A stretch of 64,000 nt of DNA from Takifugu bimaculatus (GCA_004026145.2 CP034984.1:1275946-1339945), one strand, 5' to 3'; positions 14,590-28,409 are shown, counted from the first letter of the stretch. Notes: generated by a model from the sequence alone, not told the origin. Program-made: numbers and translations.

Positions 14590-14710
14590 AAAGTTTGTCA
14601 CGGTGACAGCGTCACCGGGGTTTTTGACATCACCTGTCATGCCGAAGATCTCTGCTGCCTCTGTTGCTGTCACTCCTTATCAGCACTCATTTCTTAAGTT
14701 CATGCTTGCA
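14590..14710. promoter_or_regulatory. Candidate regulatory block with clustered TGACA sites
   Basis: CGGTGACAGCGTCACCG at 14601-14617 has 7-bp inverted arms around AGC. TGACATCACCTGTCA at 14625-14639 has 5-bp arms. Within 40 bp there are therefore one TGACAG, one further TGACA and one CTGTCA, which are the TALE homeodomain half-sites. Function is inferred; conservation is untested. Confidence 0.3.
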
Positions 14711-15520
14711 AATATTCAAAACCCATATTACCATACCTACCGCTGCCAGGGGGGCAGAAATGAAAGCCGGCAATAATCTCCCTCTTTCTTTATCTGCAAG
14801 CTATCCTTCAGCAAAGTATTCAGAGCTCCGAATTTTCGGTCGGGTTATATGAGTGAGAAGGATATTAATGTTTTGATAGTCATCTCCATTTTTTTTTTCT
14901 AAAATGATCCAGCGTGTGTTCTCTATGGTAAGCACTCTAAAGTTATTCTTTTAATACTCCGCTAAATTATTCCATTTCACCTCAGGTTAAATGGCGGTGT
15001 CACAAAAGAGCGTATATAAAATTATTAAATGCAGCACACAATAGTTTGGGGAGTGTGGGGGCGGCTTACATGCACGTTTAATTGCATTACAAGACAAACA
15101 CTTAGCACCATAATGCAGAATCACAGCGGTACAATTTCACAGCGCTTCCACACAAAAACATGCTGCCTGGCATGAATTTTGGCATATCCATCACAATGCC
15201 GCTATCTGCAAGGTGCAGGGTAACCTGATTTAAGGGCAACTTATTGGATTTGTGGGAGGGACCAAGAGGGGAGCAAGGGAGAAAAGGAAAAACAAAAGGG
15301 AAGGATTAATCACAACGTGGCGGCGTGACAGTGCCTACAAAGGCGGCCATGAAACAGTTGCTTGACGAGAGAATGATTGCGGGATCCGCAAGTAACTGGC
15401 TGCCACCGGCAATGTTCTTCCTCCAACTCAACTTGTCAGGTGTAATCATTTTGTTAAGCTTAATGTTTTATGCAAATGCACTTGGGGAGAGTTTTGTCAG
15501 GGGGCTGGTAGTTGTTTTGC

Positions 15521-15539
15521 GTGTGCATGTGTGTGTGTG

Positions 15540-15625
<86 letters not shown>
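15521..15625 (+). repeat. Longest (GT)n microsatellite of the window
   Basis: Imperfect start with GCAT interruptions, then an uninterrupted (TG)n of about 84 bp (15542-15625). Confidence 0.98.
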
Positions 15626-15627
<2 letters not shown>

Positions 15628-17786
15628 AAGCACTCTGAAAATATTTGCATTCTTCTGAACCCTGCCTGTGTTGCCCTGATTATTTCCTGTATGCATCGGG
15701 GTTTTCTCTTATGGAGATCACACGGCTCAAGTCACATCATAGGCCATCTGAAGGGGGGGGAGACCCTCCTCACCGGCAGCCTGCCTTTCTCAATGCGCAC
15801 TCCTTCGGCAGAGTCGACCAGAAGAGCGTCCCATTGCTTCTTGGCTCCAGATTTTCCCTGATATGCATATTGACAAAAAACTAAATGCATTGACACGGTC
15901 TCATCATGATAGATGAAAGTGTGTGGACAATTTAGGTGGCCTGGACATCCAATATGGAGCCTCAAGGTGACCAAGAGGATTCCAGCACGTCGATAATGTT
16001 TTTTTTTCCCCATCCTATCATCATAGATTTTTATGCAGCGCCACCCCGATGACACCGGAGACAACAACACTGTGATGTCCTTACATCCTGCCACACTTAC
16101 TCCCTCATATCAAGAAGAATGTTTTGGTCATAAATAATCACGATAATCACCTCTAAAAGCCAGCAGAGGGAGAAGAAACGCGCCGGCCCAGGCCAAACCT
16201 AACATGGCCCTCAGGTCCTCTTTATGAACTTGTGCCTTTTTGTACTTTTATTGAGCTATATCATTTTTTATGGCTCATCATCAACATCAGAGGATCTCAT
16301 GTGAGAATCAAAGTCGAACGGCGGTGTCGAGGGAGTGAATGTGGTCTCAGCCTCGGGTTTCATCTTCTGTCGCCCTTTCCTCCCTGCACGCGCACGTGCG
16401 TTAATTCACTGCCAGATGTGATAAAACGTATGGAGCCCGTGGAAAGCAGAGCAGGCGTCTTATCTACAAGATGATATTCACCGCCTTTCTGTTTTTTATC
16501 GCCTCTAAAATCCCATCGCACTTTTACACGAGCACTCAAACCACTCAGTCGTACGGAGCAGATTCACTTTTCAATACTTTCCTGCCTCAGTCAGATCAAA
16601 ATTTATCTACACTTCAGGGCTTTGTATGAAATTTGACAAATTGCTCATTCTTAATTCCCCGAAGAGCGTCATGCCCCAGAGCTTTCTCTCCATGAGTTTA
16701 GGTTACATCTTTTTCACTCTTGGGATTGTGAAAAAGTTATTATGAGTCAAACGCGTGCGATCCGCGAGACCAAAAAAACTTGTTTGCATCTAAAATGGGG
16801 GAAGTTCCGTGACCTTTAGCCTCAGTTCAGCATTTCATGTGCGCACGCGGATCGCGGCAGGAGCATTTGTTTAAGATGACATGACCTACAAAGAGGGAAT
16901 AATAGTGCAAAAAGGAACAAGAAAAACGAATTTTGAGGTCTGTTTTAGTTTATGTCAAACTACTGTTGCCCAGTTGGGGTTTTTTACCTATATCAAAAGG
17001 ATCAAATGGATTCCCGCCCACCCCCCACCCCCAACCCTGACTGCAAAACCCCACCCATTTTATCTATCCTTTGTCCACTACTGAGACATTAAACACTACT
17101 TTCTACAACAAATAATCTACAGATTAGAGTAACATACAAACACACACTCAAAATTACAACTGTAGCACAATTGCTACATGATGTACCAGATGAAGGGAAG
17201 GAGGTCACCAGAGAAAAAGAGAAACTAGATAAACTTAACTATATTTATGTTAGTGCTGCACAGTTGAGTGAGGAATGCTGCTTAGCTAATGCTGCAGTGA
17301 ATTCTTTAGCTACAGAGTCTGCAGGTATGGACACTACTCACGTATCAGTTATTTCATACAAGGATGAACAGGGAGCCAAAAATCTCAGCATCAAAATCAT
17401 ATTAACCATCAAAACCATTTGACTGCCTAAGTGGAGAACAAATCCATTAGAATCTAAAAAAATACACTCCCTGACTGCAAGTTTGTGTTCTTAAGCACAG
17501 GCCAAGATTCCCAGAGAAACAGCCTGAAGGGTGGTGATTCTTTGTCCACTCACACAAGCGCTCAAGCAAAATCAAAATCAGCACACGCACAAACAAGCAA
17601 CACATGCATAAATGCACACGAAGCCCCCTTTGTGTCCTTGCACTGCCACACTGCAGCATGCTGAGGTTAATATTCATCCTTTTTGCTTCCTGGTTGTGAT
17701 GCCTCTCCACCCATAAGTAAGCAATGACTAAATTGTTGCTTCCAATAAACAATGGATGGTGGCCCAAGTGGATGTGAAATATGGTA

Positions 17787-17788
<2 letters not shown>

Positions 17789-17858
<70 letters not shown>
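17789..17858 (+). repeat. (GT)35 microsatellite
   Basis: Uninterrupted GT dinucleotides over 70 bp. Confidence 0.98.
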
Positions 17859-17860
<2 letters not shown>

Positions 17861-17999
17861 AGCTCGAGCTGGATCACCAATCCCAAGAAAAGAGGACAAG
17901 CAATGTTGCAAATGACAACAAAGGACTTTTAATACCACAGCGCGGACAACAATAAAATGGCATCTAAGGGTGCAATTACAGAATTACTAGAGTGGTGTG

Positions 18000-18250
18000 G
18001 TGGCTCTTTCTCATTAGAATATTACCTCTGGCTCCCAACAGCAAGTTGAACCCCATTAAGATGACCTTCACCGGTCCAGCGCTCATTAAAGAATGCTGAA
18101 ATGCTCTTTTTCATCTGTTGTTGTAATGAGGCCACCGGCACACGTATCAATATGGAGCTTTATCAAGCACGGCTCCAGCTGCAATTATAAAGACCTTTTG
18201 GAAAAGTTCACTTCTATTATGCCCCTGCACCACTGTGTAATGACATTGTG
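18000..18250. promoter_or_regulatory. Candidate conserved non-coding element
   Basis: This unique, repeat-free block contains CATTAG, CATTAAG, CATTAAAG and CAATTATAAAG homeobox-type words and GTAATGAGG. Its texture resembles vertebrate developmental enhancers. The call rests on composition and locus context only. Confidence 0.25.
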
Positions 18251-19653
18251 GCTGGACCCCCTCACCCCACCCCTCCTCCTCCCTCCCAGTAAGTTAATAT
18301 CAAATATGAAACCAGATATCGGCGGCCCCGGAGACCGTGTGCGGGTTCATGTGCTTACATGTAAGCACTACGGTGGTGTAAAGCACGCGTGTCTCTCATC
18401 ACTTTGTGCCTTTAATCCTCTGATATTACAAGCCATTCATCATTTCAGCCTGACACGTTCATGAAATAAAAACATACAGTAATTAATTTTGTCGGGTTCA
18501 GAGATAGGGATCACGGAAGAGGTGGGCAGATGAGTGTGGAAAGACTGGCTTCCAGGAGGGAGGGCCCGAATTAAGATCAAACTAAAAGATCAGATGGGGC
18601 ACAGGATTCACCTTTATTTTCAGGTTCCAGAGGTGTGCCAGAGGAAAAGTCAGGGAGATGCAACCTGCTGATTGCATGCATGATTGCCTAAACATATCTG
18701 ATTTCTCATTTATGAATATGACAGCGTGCGGTTGAAACGGCTGTGTGAACCTCTGTACATGTCACCCCAGGAGATAGAGTAGAAGCTGTATTTTAGCCTC
18801 ATATTAATGGATTTGCTATAAGAACTTTGCCTTCTCCCTCCTTAACCTTGTTCTATCGGAAAGACAGAGATGTAATAAGAGCTTTACACCACATTTTGTT
18901 CTCATGGTGCTTTTTTGTACCATTAGTCCTCCATCCCAACCAGCTCCTGCCTGTCAGCTGATCCACTCCGCTTTGCTCTGAGCCCTCTAACGCCGCCGCG
19001 GACAGCGTGAGATGGATGCCTACGCTGCGGAAAGTCTGAAATTAAAAGGAAGAGTCTCATAAATTGACAGCAGGCACCTCAGGATAGAGAGGCAGGAGAT
19101 GGAATGATCAACCTGACTTGAGGGTGGAGCGGCTGATGGATGTGCAGCAGGCTACGGCGTTCAGCTGTAAAAATACGGGCTGCTTTGTGTGCTTCTTTGT
19201 TTCATGGAGGACTCGTGCCTGTTTGTAATGTGCGGAGGCTGTTTTCATGGTTAGATCTAAAAACCAATGGATTAGACGCCCATACCCAATTTGACTTTAA
19301 ATATAACTTTAAGTATAAACACATGAATAATATCCTATTGATACTAAGAAACTAAACTCCAACACAAGTTGTTTAAATTTTATCAATGCGGGATTCTTCC
19401 CAATCTCTCAGGAGAGAAGTAAATCTCTGTTTGTTTGTTAACATTGTTTTCAGTTTCCCACCTTCTTCTGTGAAAACACGATGATCTTATTTTGATTAAG
19501 TATACTTTAAAATGAATAAATGGTGATCTTTGTTGCTGTTGTTGTCATCATGGGTTGATATGATCAATGGAAACATGTCCAAATATGTATATTACATTAA
19601 GCATTACTGAACACCCCAAAATAATTTTAACCTAAACATTACGGTGGCACTAC

Positions 19654-19661
19654 GTGTGTGT

Positions 19662-19703
<42 letters not shown>
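19654..19703 (+). repeat. (GT)n microsatellite
   Basis: GT repeat with one AT interruption, 50 bp. Confidence 0.97.
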
Positions 19704-19704
<1 letters not shown>

Positions 19705-22085
19705 AGGGCAGCCTTCTATCACCACATCTGCATTAACAGTTAGCAGACAGCTGACGCTACTGTAACTAATTCCTTTAGTCCTCTACTTCACAGCAGTAAA
19801 CGGCGAGGATGCAGCAGACCTTCCAACTGCTTTTATACCTCCCTCTTGGCTCTTCCTTCCTCTTAAGCTCAGTGGTACGATTCCTCCTTCCCCTACCCAC
19901 GCACGCTGCCCGCCTGTTCACCCCAGCGCAGGTGTTTCCCATTGCCACTTGCCGTCCCTCTCGCCTAAACGCCGGCATTCCTTTTCAGGCGAAGCTCTCC
20001 TGGCTCTTTCCACGGTCCCCTGATCAATCACCAGGCCCGTGTTTATCTGCACACTGCACAGTGTCCACTCACTCTCAGGGCAACATGTGGTTTTAGCATT
20101 ATGGCCGACCTGCTGATTGGATTTAAAAAGAATCCGAGTTGTCTTAAGTGCTCAGCGGGGACAGTCAAACAGGTCGGACTCCGAACAACTGCAAGCATCC
20201 TCCTCTGTGTACGGGAATTTCTTGCTAAATTCTACACATAGCCATTGCGGCGCGATTAGGCCTTTACCGTACCTGAGTTAATGGGAGCAGCATGCGTGAA
20301 CTCATCTTGATAATTTAATTTGAGTGTGCCCTGAGGTGGAGCAATCTTTATTTCATCAGCTCAAAGCAGTTTATTCCATTAAAACGTCTCCTTGTCTGTC
20401 AGTAAGAACCTGTTCCTTTTAAGATAAGCTGGCAGAGTTCATCATAATTGCAAATGTTTGCCCATAATGTAAAGACTTCGCAGGGGTCCATGTCGTTCTT
20501 CGAGATGAAAAAGGTTACCATGCATACAGATCAGGACAAGTGACAGTAATTCCTGCCAACAATGTTCGATCGGTGGCGACTCATAAAGGAGCGACGGGGA
20601 TGCTCAAACCTCCAGGGTTTCATCATTGAGAGTTCCAAACAAGCAAACCTTTCAAAATCCCGATACCAGTAGAGGTTGCTGGCCAATAGCAGTGAGAGCA
20701 AAGCCATCTTTAATACAACTTGGTACGGTGTGAGCAGGATGGCGTCACTGCCAGGAGTCTGAGTCAGGCCTCTGAGGAGGGGTCTATGGTTTTCTTCTTC
20801 TTTTCTGCCCGCAGTCCCAAAACATCCACATTACGGTTGACTGGAAACTCTGAATTGCCCAGTGTTGCCCAGGCTGACGACACGTCCACGTTTCTGCCTG
20901 CTTCCCACAGGCTGCTGGGAGAGACCAGAGCAAAGATGGCAAGAAAATGTAAAACTGAACAACATAAATTAGTCCTGCTAGCAATTTCCAATTATTTTAG
21001 TTTGTCTTTTTGTTTTTGTGTGTCTAAACTGAGTGACTTGAGGTGCAATTAGTCTTTAAAAATAAGCGTCATCCATAATTATCTTGTTTCGATTTGCAGT
21101 ATGTACATTAATGTAAAGATGCATACACACATGCTTATGCACAAAGCTGCACACGGCTACCGCACAAGGAGCGAGGGGACTAACTGACAGAGATTGCTGG
21201 GTAGTTCCAGCCGACATGATTGACTTTATGATCACTTAAAGCCTCCAACTGGTCTTTATGCTTTCAAGAAATGCCAAAAGTTTCCAACGCAAAAGTGGCA
21301 GGGAATCAAGCATGAAGGGAACAAGGAGTAGAAAAACCCCTGCAACAGCTTTCGCTTTACAGCCCACCTCCCACCCTTTCGTCTTGATTCACTCCTTTCC
21401 CCTTGGCACTTTTAATGGCATAAAATTATGGGCCTGCGAGAGCAACAACAACCATCTAGGTTTAAAACATAATACGTTGACAGGACTGACACGGCCACTT
21501 TCTCCTCCTCTATTAGCGCGGAGACGTGGCCACCTCCTTTTGCTCTTACGGAACCGGGCGCACTGGTTGTCACGCGTCACTTCCTCTGTCATTAACCGCT
21601 GACGGGATGAATGCAGACTGACACGCTGCAAAAATATATCTTTTAAAATACAAAATGTGCTTCCGAAGACATCGTGGTGAACGGGATGGAAACGGCTGAA
21701 AATCGGGGTGAGTTCGTCTCAACACGTTACACATGCAGAGAGGACGAGTTTACACAAACACAAACTAGATCATTACTTCATTACAATTTAGTGGACAAGA
21801 ACTGTGGCAGAACACGTTGGGTTGGTGAGCAGCATAAGTCAACTAGCTCTGATCCCGGCACGCTGCTGTATGATATTCGTACTTGGTTACATGCAGCGTT
21901 CTCTGCGCTGCTCTCTGATTGGCTAAAAATGACCTGTGACACCTCATTAGCTCCTCGAGATGCCCTCCCCTTCTTAACGGGACCCCTGAAACAGAAGCCA
22001 CGTTACCCACTGTGCAGCTAATGGCACCACCTTTGATTCACATCGCCAACCCTAAAATGGCAGCGAGGCTGATGAGAACTTTGCG

Positions 22086-22114
22086 CACACACACACGCAC
22101 GCACACACACACGG

Positions 22115-22154
<40 letters not shown>

Positions 22155-22160
22155 ACACAC
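22086..22160 (+). repeat. (CA)n microsatellite, interrupted
   Basis: CA repeats with GC, GG and AT interruptions over about 75 bp. Confidence 0.96.
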
Positions 22161-24749
22161 GCTGCAAACATGCATGCAGAATCACATGCAAACACATTTC
22201 CCCTATCTTACCTAGGATTAAGGTGGTTATCAACATAAGCATGGAAACCAAGGATATCCTGGGAAGCCTCCATCCTTATCTACACGGAGCCTCATTAGGG
22301 ATGTTGATGGATGGGCTGTTGCCACCACCAGAATCTCCTAAGAAAAGCTCGGGGTGTTATTAGTGTTTGTGTGCTCATAAACTGACATTTAATTAAAGGT
22401 GCAAAAATCATACCACATTTATTTATGTGTTATAGCCCATGTGAGGGGGGGATGAACTGGAGGATCATAGGGAAAAATTGATCATTAAACATTACATGGG
22501 AGATGTTTTCAGTATTTTTTAGTGGGAATTAATTCAAAAAATATATTATTATAATCATAAATCATGTTTATTTAAAAAAACGTATTTGTTTAGATTGACA
22601 GCAGCATAATGGCATTGCAGCATCCACCACACGCTGATCTATTCATTTTCTTGAGCGGCTCACCTCACTTCCTGCCTCACACACACTTCTGAGGCTGTAT
22701 ATCGGATTTACCGCTGATACTTTACTTTTATACCAGAGGAGGTCATATGATATGATATTTTCAGTTTCCTAAAATGGCTTCAGCCAAAGGCCCAGACGTA
22801 TAAAACATGCCTGTGACAGCGATACATTTCATGTGATGACACTACTCTGAAACAATCTCGATATTGCCTTTCTCTGTCATAAACAAAACCTGACCACAGT
22901 TCTGTTCACTAGTGTGTGTGTGTGTATGTGTGTAAAAAGGAAGGGAGAGAGGATGTGAGGAAGAAAACAGAGTTATTCTCAGTAGTAGACGGCTAAGTAG
23001 ATGGACTCACTCTGGGGAAAGCAGTGGTTGTAAAATGCGCGACTCCATGGTAACTGAGGGAGATGCGCCTCCGCTGAGAAAAATAACAAAGAGAGAGGAA
23101 GAAGTGATGGGCTGAGCAGAGGAAGACAACGAGAGAGAGAGAAAGTGAGAGGAAAGGGAGGCGAGCCGACGGACATAAAGGGATGGAACAGACATGGCAG
23201 GTGCTTTATCATCTGCTAAGGCATTGTTGGGCTGCCCGTAAACAGTCATTGGGCTTCTCAGGGGAGCAACCTTCTTCATAACTAGCACAGGTATAAATCT
23301 GCCTCTTAGTCACTAAATTAGACACATTCTTGTGAGAGTCTCACTCTGCAGGAGAACCTGCAGGGCGAAAGGAGGACAGAAAATGAAGGGGACCCGCTGA
23401 GAGCAGTAAAGGAAGTGCAGGAAAAAAGGGGCAGCCTCCTTGAATTTAACCAGATGGCCGCTTTGATGTGTCTGAAAAAATGGTTAATGTTGTTTTTTTC
23501 CGTTAAAACCCCGCAATGAATAGTCCCTTACACCGAGCAAGAGCCGATTCAGCCGCAATCTCGAGGAGCTGTCATTGCATCATAGGTGAACGCCTGCCAC
23601 GGCTCCAAGCTGAGGGCCAAGTCCAAGGCCTGCGCTCTGTCACCCCGCTGCAGTGTTTATCCTTCATTACGACTCTGAAAACAGCGACACACCCGTGCCC
23701 CCCCCCCTCTGAGCAGAGTCTTCATGCCTGTGAAGTGGTGACATTGTGTGACAACGTGACACGTGGATATTGTTTTAACACTTGGCGGAGGGAGGAAAGG
23801 ACACGTTATGAGGGGTTTTTACTGCACGTGTCTAAGTGAAGTCATGTTTACAAAAGATTCTGCTCTTAAAATACCGGGATATTATGTGGGAGTCTATGAG
23901 AAGGTTTGATTTATTCTAATGCAGCAATGATGCAGTGCTTGGTAAGAAACTGATATAAAGCTTTTACGCACTGAATATAAGACGTTAAAGCCGATCATAC
24001 AGTTGAAAAGGAAGGAAAAACACTGTCATGCTGCATGTTTACAGACCGTATCTGCTCCACTGAATGCTATCTGCCGAATTCAAACTACTGTTGTGCAGTG
24101 CGAGGCCAAATCTGCCACCGAAAAGAACTGCAAAGATGGAACCAAAGTGTGTTCTGATATGTTGGAACAGGACTCTAATCCCCTGAAAGCTCCGTATTTG
24201 CTAAAATGTTAGCGTCACTTGTTTTTTTTGCACTTTATTCACAACTTTTTCCAAGAGAGAGTATATTTATTTTTAAGCTTTCTCTTTTAATGTAAAAGGG
24301 AATATAGGACATGTTTGTATACATGGTGAGGGGAAACAAAATCTGAAGTGTAGCTACCGTGATTCATTAGCTAACATACGGGCCTGTGTTTTATTCGAAA
24401 TTAAACAAAAAAACCTTCAGTATTTATGTCTTGGTGTCTATAAACAATACAGTATATCAATCCATATTTTTTTAGCTTCATTCCTTTAATGGTAGTAATA
24501 AATGCATAAATTAATAATTATCTAAACAAACTTTTCAGAGTTTGAACGATGTCGTGGTTGAAATATGTTATGACATCATCCTCACTTTTTGGGATGATGT
24601 CAGGGTTACTTGATAAAATATATAAAAACTAAAGTGTTAAGCCATCATTAATCATAGAAATGCATCCTTTTATTAAACAGTTAGAGCTGCAACAAATCTT
24701 TAAAATGAAATCAATAACGTCTTTACCAAAACAATGATTTTGTGCTCTT

Positions 24750-24900
24750 ATACGTGTATCAGACCGTGGTGTACACTAAATCAGCCGCGCTATAATCAAC
24801 CTTTGATACAATAAGCCATGTGCTGACAGAAATAATCCACTGGCCACCTTCTTAATGAATAATTGATGTCCATCTTAACAGGCTAATGAATGAATGTGGT
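24750..24900. promoter_or_regulatory. Candidate conserved non-coding element
   Basis: Within 150 bp there is a TCF/LEF-type CTTTGAT (24801-24807), CTGACAG (TGACAG at 24824-24829) and AATAATTGATG. There is no repeat and no coding potential. This is an inference from motif clustering in a suspected meis2 regulatory block. Confidence 0.25.
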
Positions 24901-25720
24901 TTGGTTTTGAGTGATAGCCCTCTTGTTGGAGAGCTCTCCCAGGAGGGAGGCTGCACTGGAGACAGAGGTGCCATCCTCTATAACCTGTATAATCGCTCCT
25001 TTGACATGTGCGACTCGACTGCGTGTGTCCGTGCCACGTCAGTGGAGGATGACCCTTTACCCCCGGCGTTTATTAGAACCGCTCCAGGTTAAAATACCAA
25101 TTAGGGCTCTGGGAAAAACAAGGATCAATGAAGTAAAACAAACACGTTTTTAAAGTAAAAAGAAATAAAGAGGGAGAAAGGTTGTGCCTTTGTGCTGCCT
25201 GTGTGTGTCAACTGAAGCCAGAGAAACGGTGAAGAGGTGACCAGGTTCCAAAGCTGTGACCCTCTGTGTATTTACGTTGGGCTTGTGCAAACAATCACAC
25301 TTACATTTTACCGCTATTATGTGCACACCCTTTTTCCACGGGTCCGATAACATTCTGACTGCAGTTTCGGTGCGGCGCTCTGACTAAACAATACCGTATT
25401 GACATGAGCCATGGCCTCACAATAGCCACAGAACATCAGGGTTCCTGTTTGTGTTGACACTGCTCGAGAGCGCCATTGAAGGCAAAGCCGCTGTGGACAC
25501 AGCGATGCATAATTGGGGCTCTCCGTCATGTGGTACAACAAGTCGAGCCTTTAAATGTTTGAGCATGATAAGGAAAGGAAGGCACTTGGAGGGGAGCGGG
25601 GGCCAAGCCAGGGGAGTCAGGTGAAGGCAACACTTGATGGAAATGAGGAGTTTGCAGAGACCGTGGAACCGCGCACCACTAGGGGACAGTAGTAAGTCAT
25701 GGACGGAAGCAGGAGCGGCG

Positions 25721-25770
25721 TGTGAGTGTGTGTGTGTGTGTGTGTCTGTGTGTGTGTGTGTGTGTGTGTG
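25721..25770 (+). repeat. (GT)n microsatellite
   Basis: GT repeats with GA and CT interruptions over 50 bp. Confidence 0.96.
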
Positions 25771-26489
25771 GCAAACAGCGAACAAAAGACTTTCTTTGTT
25801 GCACTCACAGATAATAAAAGAATTCAGAAATAGCTACTCGACTGCTTTAGAAAAGATCTTGACAATGCGTTAGCCCATAATACACAAGAACAGCTCCAGA
25901 TTTACATAATCATATGTAACGTAAAGCTCTGCAAAAAAGCTCACAGCCTGCAAACAGCTGTGGAGATGGTGACAGAGGGAGAAGGAGCCGCTTTCCCCTA
26001 TGGACCCCATGTACTTAATAAAAGTATATTTGGCCTCGTCTGTGCACGACTGCGGGGGAATATTTTGCAAACTTGCCAATGATTCAACAGAAAATAAGTT
26101 GCTCACACGTGAACCCGAGTCAACTTGAGCCACGGGATGGAAATGTGTCACGACCAAGCCAGATTTCATTCACACGGGATGATTTATAGCGTTCATCACT
26201 GCAGTCGCCTCAACAAATCTGACGTGTCCAACACATATTTGAAACGGCAGAAATATTCAGTGTGCTTTTAAAAAAAAGCAACAACCCACAGATCAAAGTG
26301 AAATAAATCCTAAGGAATCCTTTGGAATCCTAAAACAGCTCATTGTGACCTTGTCATGTACATATAACTGTCATATGACAGTTTTTTTTATTACTCAGGT
26401 AACTATGGACCTGCTACCCCCCGGCAATTACAAGAAGAGCAATAAGAATATTCAACAATGGCGTCAGTACAGTAGTTAAGCCCTCTGTT

Positions 26490-26590
26490 AGTCCCACAAT
26501 GCACCTCATCAATTAGTTAGGTCTGTTAATTGCAGATTTATTAGACTCAGGGCCACTGAGGCTCACACTTAATGGCTTAGAAAAGAAATA
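26490..26590. promoter_or_regulatory. Candidate conserved non-coding element
   Basis: Clustered homeobox-type words CAATTAG, GTTAATTGCAG, ATTTATTAG and CTTAATGG occur in about 70 bp of unique sequence. Weak, composition-based call. Confidence 0.22.
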
Positions 26591-27656
26591 AGGTTTTTGT
26601 ATGAATCATAGAAAGAATACAAGCATCAAAAGTAAAATTTTTACTGCATTTTTAAATTTCTGTAAAGGGAACTAGTCATTTTTCCTATTCTTTTTTCCTT
26701 TAACATTTCCTCAAAGTGTACCCCCCACAGACACACACACATGCACACAGATTTAGTATCAGAAACTTATTTAAGAATCTATAAATAAATCGCACATTAG
26801 TTCTTCTGTAATTTACTGTTTTCTCGACAATGCGCCAGCCATCGTGTTTATTCAGAAACAGGAAAATAAGTCAAATATCAGGATGATCCGGCAGCATAAT
26901 CTCTGTGTTTACACTTTATCGACGCCTTTTCTGATCTGGGCTGCGTTTCATTATGGAGTGACGTTTGAGTGACACGGCGCCGGCTGTCACAGCCATGTGC
27001 TGAGATTCCCTCTCATTTCCAGCACCAAGCATAATAATGACTATTTCAGCCCCTCTGTTTGTGTTATTGTTGCGGGGTGTCACGCGCCGGTCCTGACGTT
27101 TGCCATGCTATCAGCGGGATTGTGCAAATACAAACACATTTTCCTGAGTTATTGACCTTTATCTCCCCACTTTCTTGACAGCCTTCTCCAGTTATTGACA
27201 ATACAAACACTTTGGATGAAGCATAACCTTTCAATACAGAGCACACTCTCTTGCTTTTGGTCCCCCCCACCCAGCCATCCACTCACCCCGCCCATGCCTG
27301 ATCTCTGTGTCTCTGTGTCTCGCTTCGCTTGCAATTTGTTTAAATAAAACAGGCCAGACAATGGTACTGCTCATTTCTCTCGTTTTTCTTTCACTCCAAA
27401 TTTCAGGAGATAATATCATTAGAGCGATACAATGGCTGCTATTCACCCTTAGATACACAGATATTTCAACTATTCAATATAGTTTTGACATGCTGACATT
27501 AGGGGAGAGTGTTGTTTCCCTACTTGCTTGCTTACAATATTGATTTCATCATATATCTTATATTCCTAAGGCGATATGCTCGTCTTTATGTCCTTTTCAA
27601 ACAATTATTGGAAAATATATACGCAATCAGAACAATGAAAACCTAAAAGCAGGTGG

Positions 27657-27690
27657 AATATATATATATATATATATATTTTTTTTTTAA
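27657..27690 (+). repeat. (TA)n followed by a T run
   Basis: About 12 TA units run into ten T. Low-melting DNA. Confidence 0.95.
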
Positions 27691-28125
27691 AGCGGTTCAA
27701 AATTTGCTATGCTTGAAAGATAAATGCAATAATTAAAGTGTGTTTCACAACGCGGCGAGATGTGTTATTTATGCGAAATGAGGGATAACAGACATCTAAA
27801 AATAGGAGAAATGCATAAACACAGTCTGCATCAATAGCTTTGAATCACAGGGATGATAAAAAAACACTAGCATTCTTCTAATGATTACCCTCCAGGATTT
27901 ATTGTGTTTTTCATTGTCCTCTTGCATTTCATCATGAGGAGCAGCATACATAAAACACGGGTGTCCCCACCAGTCAGCCCCTCTGCAAGCACTTCAGAGC
28001 CCCCAAAATTAAATTTTAAACAATCCAGACCAGTGTTTGGTGACCACGGTTAATCATCAAGAAACAAAGACATCAAACAATATTTGATAATGAGAAAAAT
28101 GCCTCCAGGATATTAGGGAATGAGA

Positions 28126-28193
28126 GGGGTGGGGGGTGGGGGGTGGATGGGGCATGTGTGTGTGTGTGTGTGTGTGTGTGTGGGGGGGGGGGG
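28126..28193 (+). repeat. G4 block - (TG)n - G12 composite
   Basis: G runs of 4, 6, 6 and 4 with very short loops (28126-28152) form a textbook G-quadruplex pattern. A (TG)n of about 27 bp (28155-28181) follows, and then 12 G (28182-28193). Confidence 0.93.
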
Positions 28194-28326
28194 TGGAGAC
28201 GCACAGCATGAGCCTCAGCAGCAGAGAGCCAGGCAGAGAGGGCCGGACCAGACACAAGCCGCATTCACGTGTGCATGTGGGCGACACACAAAACCCCCCG
28301 CATGCATGGATCACACTCTGTCTCTC

Positions 28327-28372
28327 TCACTCACACACACGCACACACACACACACTCACTTACACACTCAC

Positions 28373-28406
<34 letters not shown>
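28327..28406 (+). repeat. (CA)n / CTCACTTACACA compound repeat
   Basis: CA repeats broken by repeated CTCACTTACA units, then pure (CA)n to 28406. It is reverse-complementary to the (TG)n tract 150 bp upstream. Confidence 0.95.

Positions 28407-28409
<3 letters not shown>

Larger units (their letters stand above)
8247..15520. other. Gene-free intergenic sequence
   Basis: No coding exon is supported. It contains the GT and CA microsatellites listed separately, two long G tracts, GC-rich patches near 8940-8980 and 13680-13750, and a TGACA-rich block near 14600. The rest is unremarkable unique DNA. Confidence 0.6.
15626..22084. other. Gene-free intergenic sequence
   Basis: No exon, RNA gene or mobile element is supported. 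Two pure GT microsatellites and one AT-rich candidate regulatory block (about 18000-18250) are listed separately. The remaining sequence is unique and shows nothing I can name. Confidence 0.6.
22161..28120. other. Gene-free intergenic sequence
   Basis: No gene is supported. It holds a (GT)n repeat, a GA-rich patch at 23118-23160, a (TA)n run at 27657-27688 and AT-rich blocks with homeodomain-type words near 22590, 24800 and 26500. AGATTGACAG at 22592-22601 is one base from the PBX-MEIS composite TGATTGACAG. Confidence 0.55.

Noticed and set aside
15325..15861. 178-codon open frame across the long GT repeat
   Set aside because: The middle is a Val-Cys repeat from (GT)n; the flanks show no homology.
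17447..17938. 163-codon minus-strand open frame
   Set aside because: Thr-His run from the (GT)35 microsatellite; otherwise unrecognisable.
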